A stretch of 5,357 bases of DNA from Candidatus Moraniibacteriota bacterium. GTDB lineage: Bacteria > Patescibacteriota > Minisyncoccia > Moranbacterales > UBA11712. Below the pieces are notes generated by a model. It was given only the letters and a program-made list of their open reading frames with translations. It had not been told where the DNA came from and did not search any database. The first letter of the stretch is position 1. Each line of letters begins with the position of its first letter. The stretch covers positions 1 to 5,357 of the forward strand of contig PMJF01000040.1 of the NCBI GenBank assembly GCA_003157295.1, given 5' to 3'. Both the position numbers and the translations under genes were made by a program. Below are positions 1 through 4,712 of the stretch, piece after piece.

Positions 1-34
1 TTATGGGAGGAAGATAAAGCCAGATCGCGTTCAT
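1..34 (-). CDS. Possible start of a next operon gene, cut by the window edge
   Basis: On the minus strand an ATG at 34-32 overlaps the TGA stop of ricT (ATGA overlap) and stays open to the left edge, giving MNAIWLYLPPI. An AAAGG sequence about 9 bases upstream, inside the end of ricT, could serve as ribosome binding site. The arrangement is typical of translational coupling inside an operon. Only 11 codons are visible, so no family can be assigned. The hydrophobic start could be the beginning of a membrane protein or simply chance. Confidence 0.35.
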   Translation of the reverse strand, partial: MNAIWLYLPPI

Positions 35-849
35 TTTATTTCGCCTTTCTTAACGGTTATTATTTTCTTATTTTCTAGCTCAACTTTTATCTCGTCAGAG
101 AGAATATTCACGTTTTTCACCACGCCCGATCCGTCTTGTGTTTTTATGGCGCTTCCGACTGCCGGATACTCCGAGATCATTTCTTTATATTGGCTGGCTT
201 CGTAGGCTAGGCAGCACATCAACCTTCCGCAAATGCCGGATATCCGCTCTGACCCACGATGCGCTATATGCTGGACCTTGGCCATTTCGGAGGTAATGCT
301 GGGCAGATTTCCCTTGAACTTTCGGCAGCAAAGCTCGCGGCCGCAGATTCCGTATCCCCCGCATGCGCGGCTTTCGTCCCGGGCGCCGATCTGATGGAGC
401 CGGATGGATCTCTGCAGTTTCTTGGCCAGTTTCTTGACCAAATCGCGGAAATCTATCCTTCCATCGGCGATAAAAGCGAAAGTGATGCTTCCTCCATCGA
501 AGGAGAGATTAGCCTCCATAACTTTCATCGGCAGTTCCGTTTTTTTCACTTCTAGACGGCACATATCCAAGATCTCCTGCTCTTTTTTTCGATGATCTTT
601 AAGAACTTTCAGATCGCTAAGATTGGCCTTCCTGAGCACCCTTGGATTTCCGTCTCTTTGCTCCGCAACCTGATTTTCTTTTTCATTGCTGGGATCTTTT
701 TCGATAATTCCCGCTTCGATGCCATTCGAACTTTCAACAATAACCACATCGCCTTCAGATAGAGGATACGAGCTGCTGGCTTTTATTGGATTTTCCCAAT
801 TATGGATCTTTAGAAAAACAACAGGCATTGGATATTTTTTATATGACAT
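31..849 (-). CDS. ricT: PSP1-domain protein, RicT/YaaT family
   Basis: This 272-residue protein belongs to the PSP1/RicT (YaaT) family. In Bacillus subtilis RicT forms the Y-complex with RicA and RicF, carries [4Fe-4S] clusters and helps RNase Y mature mRNAs; it was first noted for sporulation and competence effects. The PSP1 C-terminal domain spans about residues 95-225. Diagnostic motifs are ARDES at 156-160 and two cysteine motifs, CGRELCC at 169-175 and CGRLMCC at 207-213. With C163 these give seven cysteines in the places expected for cluster ligands. The region around 30-50 (SEGDVVIVES) matches the usual N-terminal barrel. The start at 849 is the only ATG before an upstream in-frame stop, apart from internal M8; no Shine-Dalgarno sequence is visible. 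It lies 43 bases downstream of tsf and is probably co-transcribed with rpsB-tsf. Partners RicA and RicF are not in the window. The family call is firm; the RNA-processing role here is inferred. Confidence 0.9.
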   Translation of the reverse strand: MSYKKYPMPVVFLKIHNWENPIKASSSYPLSEGDVVIVESSNGIEAGIIEKDPSNEKENQVAEQRDGNPRVLRKANLSDLKVLKDHRKKEQEILDMCRLEVKKTELPMKVMEANLSFDGGSITFAFIADGRIDFRDLVKKLAKKLQRSIRLHQIGARDESRACGGYGICGRELCCRKFKGNLPSITSEMAKVQHIAHRGSERISGICGRLMCCLAYEASQYKEMISEYPAVGSAIKTQDGSGVVKNVNILSDEIKVELENKKIITVKKGEIK

Positions 850-880
850 ATAACCGGGGATTCGCGTCGCATGTTATATG
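847..880 (-). other. Inverted repeat enclosing the ricT start codon
   Basis: CATATAAC at 847-854 and GTTATATG at 873-880 form a perfect 8-base inverted repeat separated by 18 bases. In the minus-strand mRNA the 3' arm ends in the AUG of ricT, so folding would bury the start codon. The stem is A/T rich and therefore weak. It may be a translational control element between tsf and ricT, or coincidence. Confidence 0.35.
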
Positions 881-892
881 CATATTTTTTTG

Positions 893-1492
893 TTAAATTT
901 CGAATCTTTCCATTCTTTCGACTTGGATATTCTCTCCGATCTTGGCAATTTTTTCCTTGATCATGTCCCCGACCGTCACATCGGGATTTTTCACAAAGTT
1001 CTGCTCGAGAAGCGACAGTTCCTCAAAATACTTCCTCACTTTGCCTTCAACGATTTTTTCCACTATATCGGCAGGCTTATTTTGCGTTGCCAATTCCTCC
1101 CTGACCATGCCCTCATAATCCTTCTTGTCTTTCTCGCTCACTTCGCCAAAAGAAAGAAATTTTGGAGCCATGGCGGCTACGTGCATGGCTATGTCATAGG
1201 CCAATTCCTGAAACTCAGAGTTTTTGGCCACGAAGTCGGTTTCCGAACGTATTTCGACCATCGCGCCGATTTTTTTATTGCTGTGGATATAGGCCGCCAC
1301 CACGCCCTCTTTGGTTGCCCTTTCCGCCTTTTTTCCGGCTTTTTCTTTTCCGCTTTTTTTCAGGTATTCAATGCCTTGCTCTATATCTCCTCCCGATTTT
1401 TCAAGAGCCTTCTTGCAATCCATCACGCTCGCTCCCGTTTGATCTCTCAGTTTTTTTACGTGGTCCGCGGAAATATTTTTTTTAGCAGTCAT
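893..1492 (-). CDS. tsf: Translation elongation factor Ts (short type)
   Basis: EF-Ts is the cytoplasmic guanine-nucleotide exchange factor that regenerates EF-Tu-GTP during elongation. The protein has 199 residues, against about 283 in E. coli, and corresponds to the short form (as in Thermus) with one core subdomain instead of two. Residues 8-48 are the UBA-like N-terminal domain (HVKKLRDQTGASVMDCKKAL). TDFVAKN at 85-91 is the conserved EF-Tu contact motif, HVAAMAP at 104-110 follows, and LLEQNFVKNP at 161-170 and the end GENIQVERMERFEI are family hallmarks. The ATG at 1492 has no Shine-Dalgarno sequence; AT-rich sequence with a TATAAC box lies just upstream. The gene sits 121 bases downstream of rpsB, the classic bacterial pairing, and upstream of ricT. 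The protein is complete. Confidence 0.98.
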   Translation of the reverse strand: MTAKKNISADHVKKLRDQTGASVMDCKKALEKSGGDIEQGIEYLKKSGKEKAGKKAERATKEGVVAAYIHSNKKIGAMVEIRSETDFVAKNSEFQELAYDIAMHVAAMAPKFLSFGEVSEKDKKDYEGMVREELATQNKPADIVEKIVEGKVRKYFEELSLLEQNFVKNPDVTVGDMIKEKIAKIGENIQVERMERFEI

Positions 1493-1506
1493 ATTTTGAA
1501 TGAAAT

Positions 1507-1512
1507 GTTATA
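1507..1512 (-). promoter_or_regulatory. Candidate -10 box for tsf
   Basis: TATAAC on the minus strand (5/6 match to TATAAT) ends 14 bases before the tsf ATG, in a spacer lacking a Shine-Dalgarno sequence. No convincing -35 element is seen at the expected distance. It could give tsf its own transcript with a very short leader, or be a chance match in AT-rich DNA. Confidence 0.25.
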
Positions 1513-1523
1513 ATTACTAGCGA

Positions 1524-1555
1524 GCCACAAGTGAAAGCTTGCTTTCATTTGGGGC
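1524..1555 (-). other. Strong stem-loop in the rpsB-tsf spacer
   Basis: Arms 1524-1537 and 1542-1555 pair as 13 of 14 positions (one G-T wobble, one A-G mismatch) around a four-base loop, CAAG in the minus-strand transcript. No T-run follows on the minus strand, so it is not a standard intrinsic terminator. Possible roles are an attenuator, an RNase processing or stabilising structure separating rpsB from tsf expression, or a copy of a dispersed palindromic repeat. The fold is read from the sequence; the role is inference. Confidence 0.6.
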
Positions 1556-1570
1556 GAGTGACGCAATTTC

Positions 1571-1609
1571 AAGTGCAACAGCACTTATTTTTTATTCGAA
1601 CAAATAAAA
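1571..1609 (-). other. Two small hairpins just after rpsB
   Basis: AAGTGC (1571-1576) and GCACTT (1581-1586) form a perfect 6-base stem with a four-base loop. TTTTATT (1590-1596) and AATAAAA (1603-1609) form an A/T-only 7-base stem immediately downstream of the rpsB stop. On the plus strand the first hairpin is followed by a T-rich run, but no plus-strand gene precedes it. On the minus strand neither has a proper T-tract, so neither should stop the operon transcript completely. Confidence 0.4.
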
Positions 1610-1613
1610 TCCC

Positions 1614-2444
1614 TTATTTTTGCGGCTCAGTCGCTTTTTGATCGGCATTTTTTTCGGCATTGATCTTCATCTGCGCTTTGGCTTCTTTTATGTTTTTCAC
1701 AATGATCCCCAAGATATACTTAAGAGAAGAAAGCGCGTCGTCGTTACCTGGAATGGGATAATCCACCAATGTCGGATCGGTATTGGTATCGGTCACGCCG
1801 ACGATCGGCACTTTGGCCTTAAGCGCTTCCTTGACCGCCATATTATTCTCCTTTATGTCGATCACAAAGAGCGCCTGGGGAAGATTTTCCATTTTTTTGA
1901 TCCCGCCGATCTTTTCGTTCATCCGCGCTATCTCTTTGCGCATCCGGCTCTTTTCGTATTTCGTGTATTTTTCAAAGTCTCCTTGGACCGATTTTGTTTC
2001 CTGCTCATTCAGATATTTTATCCTTTTTTTGATCTCCGGAAAATTCGTCAGTGTCCCGCCCAGCCATCTGTTGGAGACATAGGGCATTTCCAGCTCCTGA
2101 GCCGCCGCTTCAATCAATTTTTGAGCCTGTGGTTTTGTTCCGACAAACATAATCTTTCCGCCGTTCATCGCGATATTTCGCATATAATCCAGAGCCGCCT
2201 GAAACAAGCCGATCGTTTTTTCAAGATCAATGATATGAATATCATTTTTCACTCCAAAGGTGTAGTTCTTCATCTTGGGATTCCATCGGGACTTCTTGTG
2301 GCCGAAATGGACCCCCGATTTAAGCATTTCCACAATGGAAAGCTCCGCATTTTCAACACCAAAAACATCCACCACCGGTTGGGCTTGGGCGCTCTCCTGA
2401 GGCTTCAATTCGGCCTCATTGAGGTTTTTTGCTTCTTCTTTCAT
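1614..2444 (-). CDS. rpsB: 30S ribosomal protein S2
   Basis: S2 binds the head-body junction of the 30S subunit. The 276-residue protein carries the family signatures GVHFGHKKSRWNPKM at 44-58, RWLGGTLTNF at 126-135 and, near the C-terminus, DTNTDPTLVDYPIPGNDDA at 219-237. Compared with E. coli S2 (which begins eight residues before the corresponding MLKAGVHFGH) there is an N-terminal extension of about 32 residues, acidic and Gln/Ala-rich (residues 1-31), and a Lys/Asn-rich tail after about 255. The start at 2444 is supported by an AAAGGAAG ribosome binding site about 8 bases upstream, so the extension is probably real. It is the first gene of the rpsB-tsf-ricT operon and has a strong promoter 100 bases upstream. 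In many bacteria S2 represses its own operon through the leader; the structured leader here would fit that, but this is inference. Confidence 0.98.
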   Translation of the reverse strand: MKEEAKNLNEAELKPQESAQAQPVVDVFGVENAELSIVEMLKSGVHFGHKKSRWNPKMKNYTFGVKNDIHIIDLEKTIGLFQAALDYMRNIAMNGGKIMFVGTKPQAQKLIEAAAQELEMPYVSNRWLGGTLTNFPEIKKRIKYLNEQETKSVQGDFEKYTKYEKSRMRKEIARMNEKIGGIKKMENLPQALFVIDIKENNMAVKEALKAKVPIVGVTDTNTDPTLVDYPIPGNDDALSSLKYILGIIVKNIKEAKAQMKINAEKNADQKATEPQK

Positions 2445-2452
2445 TGTTGTTC

Positions 2453-2459
2453 TTCCTTT
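2453..2459 (-). promoter_or_regulatory. Ribosome binding site of rpsB
   Basis: AAAGGAA on the minus strand lies 8 bases before the ATG at 2444. It is the clearest Shine-Dalgarno sequence in the window and fixes the long form of S2 as the translated product. Confidence 0.75.
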
Positions 2460-2488
2460 AATTATTTAGCTTCTACCCCCGGATTTGA

Positions 2489-2510
2489 CCTGTTTTGAAA
2501 AGGAAACAGG
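2489..2510 (-). other. Hairpin in the rpsB leader, candidate anti-Shine-Dalgarno element
   Basis: CCTGTTT (2489-2495) and AAACAGG (2504-2510) form a perfect 7-base inverted repeat with an 8-base loop, extendable by one wobble pair. In the minus-strand leader the segment 2505-2499 reads UUCCUUU, exactly complementary to the rpsB ribosome binding site AAAGGAA (2459-2453). The hairpin and the SD pairing use overlapping bases, so they are mutually exclusive. This is the layout of a translational switch, possibly S2-responsive; function is inferred only. Confidence 0.4.
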
Positions 2511-2553
2511 ACAAGGAATTTCCACTTCGGAGGTATGTATGATAACAGAGTAG

Positions 2554-2582
2554 ATTTTAGCAAGAGAGCTGACTCTTGTCAA
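2554..2582 (-). promoter_or_regulatory. Promoter of the rpsB-tsf-ricT operon
   Basis: On the minus strand a perfect -35 box TTGACA (2582-2577), a 17-base spacer and a -10 box TAAAAT (2559-2554, 5/6), preceded by TGC as an extended -10, make a textbook housekeeping sigma promoter. The expected transcript start is near 2547, leaving a leader of about 100 bases before rpsB. Confidence 0.8.
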
Positions 2583-2604
2583 TTATTGAATGCTATGTTA
2601 GTAT
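2576..2604 (+). promoter_or_regulatory. Promoter of rpmE, sharing its -35 with the rpsB promoter
   Basis: On the plus strand -35 TTGTCA (2576-2581, 5/6), a 17-base spacer and -10 TAGTAT (2599-2604, 4/6), preceded by TGT (2596-2598) as an extended -10. The expected start is near 2611, giving a leader of about 27 bases. The -35 overlaps the rpsB -35 (2577-2582) by five bases because TTGTCAA is nearly palindromic. Confidence 0.6.
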
Positions 2605-2637
2605 TTCTCTGTTATTTGCTAACCCGTAGAAAAAATC

Positions 2638-3015
2638 ATGAAAAAAAATATCCATCCAAAATATTATACAGATGCCAAAATTATCTGCGCCTGCGGCAAA
2701 ATCATCATCACCGGCTCGACCAAGCCCGAGACGAAAGTTGAGGTTTGCTCGGCCTGCCATCCATTTTATACCGGTAAGAAACGCATGATAGACACAGCCG
2801 GCCAGCTGGATCGCTTCAAGAAGCGTTTCGACAAAAGCGCGCAGATAAAAGCCGACATCGAAAAAAAGGCGAAAGAAGCTAAAGAAGCCAAGAAAAAAGC
2901 CAAAGCTCCAAAGGTTTCTGCCGAAAAGCCCAAAAAGGCGGCCGAAAAACCTATTGCGAAGAAAACAGCCGTAAAGAAAAAGGCAACGGCTAAGAAAGTC
3001 ACCAAGAAGAAATAA
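2638..3015 (+). CDS. rpmE: 50S ribosomal protein L31 (zinc type) with long basic tail
   Basis: L31 bridges the central protuberance of the 50S subunit and the 30S head. The start [10 protein letters not shown] and the block [14 protein letters not shown] are characteristic. Cysteines 17, 19, 37 and 40 (CxC and CxxC) correspond to the zinc ligands of the C+ type. The family core ends near residue 67 (DRFKKRF at 58-64), whereas bacterial L31 is usually about 66-90 residues. Here the chain runs to 125 residues, and 24 of the last 56 are Lys, with repeated Ala-Lys-Pro patterns like histone H1-type tails. No internal frameshift is apparent and the stop is followed by a terminator, so the tail belongs to the gene. 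No strong Shine-Dalgarno precedes the ATG, only an A-rich stretch. It is transcribed alone, divergent from rpsB and convergent with the vanX-like gene. Confidence 0.96.
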   Translation: MKKNIHPKYYTDAKIICACGKIIITGSTKPETKVEVCSACHPFYTGKKRMIDTAGQLDRFKKRFDKSAQIKADIEKKAKEAKEAKKKAKAPKVSAEKPKKAAEKPIAKKTAVKKKATAKKVTKKK

Positions 3016-3033
3016 TTTTCATGATACAGAATC

Positions 3034-3062
3034 AATAAACCCGCCTCGGCGGGTTTATTTTT
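3034..3062 (+). terminator. Intrinsic terminator of rpmE
   Basis: An 11-base perfect stem (3034-3044 with 3049-3059; core CCCGC/GCGGG) with loop CTCG is followed by TTT at 3060-3062, inside a T-rich stretch. It lies 18 bases after the rpmE stop. The same hairpin sits just downstream of the convergent vanX-like gene, but the minus strand has only TTTATT-type sequence within the stem and no clean T-run after it, so termination from that side should be weaker. Confidence 0.92.
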
Positions 3063-3079
3063 ATGATTCTTTCCTAAAA

Positions 3080-3724
3080 TTAAACTTTCGCCTCACCGTA
3101 AAAAGCAAATGACTTTCCGCTCTTAAGAGCCCACATTTGATTTCCCCAATCAAAATGCCACCATTCATCGCCATCGAGCGTGAAATCTTCCGCCAGCATC
3201 GCTTCGCGCAGCAGTTTCCTATTCTCCATCACTTCCGATCTATTTCTATAGATTTCGAAATGGAAAGGAGCCGCTTCCGAACCAAAAAAATCAAATTCAG
3301 TCCCCATGTCCAATTCTTTGCCACTCTCATCAGCTAAAGTCAAATCGACGGTTCCTCCCGTGGCATGGGGAGGAATTCGCTCAATTTGATCCGGAGGAGA
3401 CACGAATTTACCGGTCTCGATTTTTAATTTATCTTTATTCCAATCCGGATTGCCAGCTCTCAACTCATTCCAAAACTTTTTATAAATATTTCCTTGTACT
3501 TTTCTCGAACGATAGCCATCCCAAATCTTGAGGCGATACTTCCCAAGAGTTTTTTGCACATTCAGGAGTTTTTTGACTGCTTCTTTACGCAAGAACATCC
3601 TGCCGTCATCAGAAAGTCCCTGCTGAAAATATTTCGGCTCAAGAATAAAAGGATATCCACTAAGATCAACCATCGGATCATTGTTTTCCTTGATTTCGAT
3701 TTGTGATAAATTTACTAACGACAT
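3080..3724 (-). CDS. vanX: D-alanyl-D-alanine dipeptidase, VanX/DdpX family (peptidase M15D)
   Basis: Members are zinc dipeptidases that hydrolyse free D-Ala-D-Ala in the cytoplasm: VanX removes it during vancomycin resistance, and E. coli DdpX recycles it as a nutrient. The 214-residue chain is family length (VanX about 202). Visible active-site elements are the Arg in WDGYRS (R72), the zinc ligands H120 and D127 in PPHATGGTVDL, and the catalytic Glu and third zinc ligand E187 and H190 in DEWWHF. FGSEAAPFH near 147-155 is also a family segment. No signal peptide or membrane segment is seen, as for cytoplasmic VanX. The start at 3724 lacks a Shine-Dalgarno sequence; M18 is an alternative. No vanH, vanA or two-component genes are adjacent, so glycopeptide resistance is not implied; turnover or salvage of cell-wall dipeptide is more likely. 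The gene converges with rpmE. Confidence 0.92.
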   Translation of the reverse strand: MSLVNLSQIEIKENNDPMVDLSGYPFILEPKYFQQGLSDDGRMFLRKEAVKKLLNVQKTLGKYRLKIWDGYRSRKVQGNIYKKFWNELRAGNPDWNKDKLKIETGKFVSPPDQIERIPPHATGGTVDLTLADESGKELDMGTEFDFFGSEAAPFHFEIYRNRSEVMENRKLLREAMLAEDFTLDGDEWWHFDWGNQMWALKSGKSFAFYGEAKV

Positions 3725-3737
3725 CTTTGTGTAATTA

Positions 3738-3766
3738 TTTATAAATCAACTTCGCGATTATTGTAA
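3738..3766 (-). promoter_or_regulatory. Weak candidate promoter of the vanX-like gene
   Basis: On the minus strand TATAAA (3743-3738) ends 13 bases before the ATG, with TTACAA (3766-3761, only 3/6 to TTGACA) at 17 bases. The predicted leader would be only about 7 bases, which fits the missing Shine-Dalgarno sequence. The match is weak and the region AT-rich. Confidence 0.25.
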
Positions 3767-3831
3767 TCCCGACAACTGACGCCCCCCCAGAAAGAATTGT
3801 AGACGGTAATAAACAATTGGATTTATATATT

Positions 3832-4347
3832 TTATTTCGTATAAATCGACTCAAATCTTCCCTCGCTAAGAACTTTAATAACTTCCTCCGGGGCAAAAAC
3901 TCTTCCGTTCATGCAAACATATATTCCAGCTTTTAAATCTTGTGATTTGGCTACTGCGTATCCCAAGTTAAACCCCGCATCGGTCGGAGAGAAACCCATC
4001 AGAGGAACCATCGAACAGACTAAGATAATTGTTTTGTCGTGGTTTTTCAATTCTTTATTCAAAAATCTGGCCGTATCGCTGATCGTATAGCTTCCGTGGG
4101 CAATTATGATTCTTTTTGATTTACTTTTCTTCACCGCATTCAAAATCTTCTTTCTGTCCGCGCTTTTTATATCCCGGCTGTCTTTCATGCACACCTCCGT
4201 AAAAATAGTTGACTCGTAAAGTTTCAGCATCGGTATAAATTTCGGAATATACGAATGCTCATTCGTTATCGCCGTTTCTTTCACAATGTCGTAATACGAA
4301 TCAATGGTTCCTCCGGTCAGAATAAAGTGAATGGTGTCTTTTTTCAT
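3832..4347 (-). CDS. Short single-domain asparaginase-family protein with altered active site
   Basis: The 171 residues match the N-terminal (catalytic) domain of L-asparaginases (PF00710) and align over their whole length with a known short family of about 160 residues, ending in MNGRVFAPEEV and GRFE. It is therefore not simply a truncated 330-residue enzyme. TGGTI at 11-15 supplies the nucleophile-type Thr (T14). KDSRDI at 55-60 gives the substrate-binding Ser (S57). K158 in EEVIK lines up with the Lys of the catalytic triad. The second Thr-Asp pair, normally HGTDT, is HGSYT at 84-88, so the catalytic Asp is replaced by Tyr 87. Hydrolysis of asparagine is therefore uncertain; a different amide substrate or a non-catalytic role is possible. 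No signal peptide is seen. The gene lies 62 bases after the DUF1653 gene and 107 before the vanX-like gene, same strand, with no Shine-Dalgarno sequence. Confidence 0.85.
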   Translation of the reverse strand: MKKDTIHFILTGGTIDSYYDIVKETAITNEHSYIPKFIPMLKLYESTIFTEVCMKDSRDIKSADRKKILNAVKKSKSKRIIIAHGSYTISDTARFLNKELKNHDKTIILVCSMVPLMGFSPTDAGFNLGYAVAKSQDLKAGIYVCMNGRVFAPEEVIKVLSEGRFESIYTK

Positions 4348-4357
4348 CTTATATGTA

Positions 4358-4363
4358 ATTATA
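4358..4363 (-). promoter_or_regulatory. Candidate -10 box of the asparaginase-like gene
   Basis: A perfect TATAAT on the minus strand ends 10 bases before the ATG at 4347. No good -35 is present at 16-18 bases. If used, the transcript would start within a few bases of the start codon, that is, be nearly leaderless. Surrounding DNA is very AT-rich, so chance is a real alternative. Confidence 0.3.
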
Positions 4364-4409
4364 ATTTAATATTTTTAATTTATTCCCCAAAGTTTAACTT
4401 AAGGAAAGG

Positions 4410-4631
4410 TTATTTTTCTACCAGCGCAAATCGGGGAATTTCTTTTCCATTAACAACCACATTTTCAAGAAACATCTTTTTCGGCCTCACCCACAACGAA
4501 TTATCACCATAAACTTCATGCTTATATAATGCGCGATACACGACCAGCTCTTCCAACGTTTCGCTGTGATGAGCCACGCCAATGACCTGATATAAATTAC
4601 CCTTAAAATGCTGATATTTGCCCAATTTCAT
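4410..4631 (-). CDS. DUF1653 domain protein
   Basis: I take the start as the ATG at 4631, giving 73 residues that cover the DUF1653 domain exactly. Signature segments are [11 protein letters not shown] at 2-12, the strongly conserved [15 protein letters not shown] at 22-36, [10 protein letters not shown] at 45-54 and GKEIPRF at 62-68. The family is a small, widespread beta-rich domain of unknown function, sometimes fused to other domains; no catalytic residues are established. A longer frame to 4724 would add 31 residues that lie outside the domain and overlap the start of prfA on the other strand, so I reject it. No Shine-Dalgarno is visible. It is divergent from prfA with an 81-base gap and lies upstream of the asparaginase-like gene, possibly in one transcript. 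Confidence 0.88.
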   Translation of the reverse strand: MKLGKYQHFKGNLYQVIGVAHHSETLEELVVYRALYKHEVYGDNSLWVRPKKMFLENVVVNGKEIPRFALVEK

Positions 4632-4694
4632 AATCGTATATTTGTAAGTTTCAGCTAGTTGTACTATCTTTAATAAGCAGTAATTCGCTGATTT

Positions 4695-4700
4695 TATAGT
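4695..4700 (+). promoter_or_regulatory. Candidate -10 box of prfA
   Basis: TATAGT (5/6 to TATAAT) ends 12 bases before the prfA ATG. No clear -35 is present at 16-18 bases and there is no Shine-Dalgarno sequence. An alternative weak promoter is TTGTAA (4642-4647) with TATCTT (4665-4670) at 17 bases. Confidence 0.3.
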
Positions 4701-4712
4701 ACTGCAATATCC

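Noticed and set aside
812..872. Small minus-strand frame (ATG at 872, 20 codons) overlapping the ricT start, as a leader peptide
   Set aside because: No ribosome binding site, out of frame with ricT, and short enough to occur by chance.
878..1513. Plus-strand open frame of 211 codons opposite tsf
   Set aside because: Antisense shadow of a certain EF-Ts gene, with Phe-rich low-complexity composition and no recognisable domain.
1571..1596. Plus-strand intrinsic terminator (6-base stem plus T-rich run)
   Set aside because: The shape fits, but no plus-strand gene exists upstream to be terminated. At most it limits antisense transcription, so I list it only as a hairpin.
1620..2498. Long plus-strand open frame (292 codons) lying opposite rpsB
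   Set aside because: It mirrors the S2 gene codon for codon; the product is a Phe/His/Leu/Arg-rich string with no family signature and no ribosome binding site. S2 on the other strand is certain.
2470..2510. tRNA T-arm-like sequence (GGTCAAATCC) in the rpsB leader
   Set aside because: No acceptor, D or anticodon arms can be drawn around it.
2766..3035. Minus-strand 89-residue frame that looks like a membrane protein
   Set aside because: The hydrophobic Phe/Ala-rich string is the antisense of the Lys/Ala-rich L31 tail (Lys codons read backwards as Phe/Leu). There is no independent support.
3795..3818. Terminator between the asparaginase-like and vanX-like genes
   Set aside because: AATTGT/ACAATT is only a 6-base A/T-rich stem with a 12-base loop and no T-run on the minus strand.
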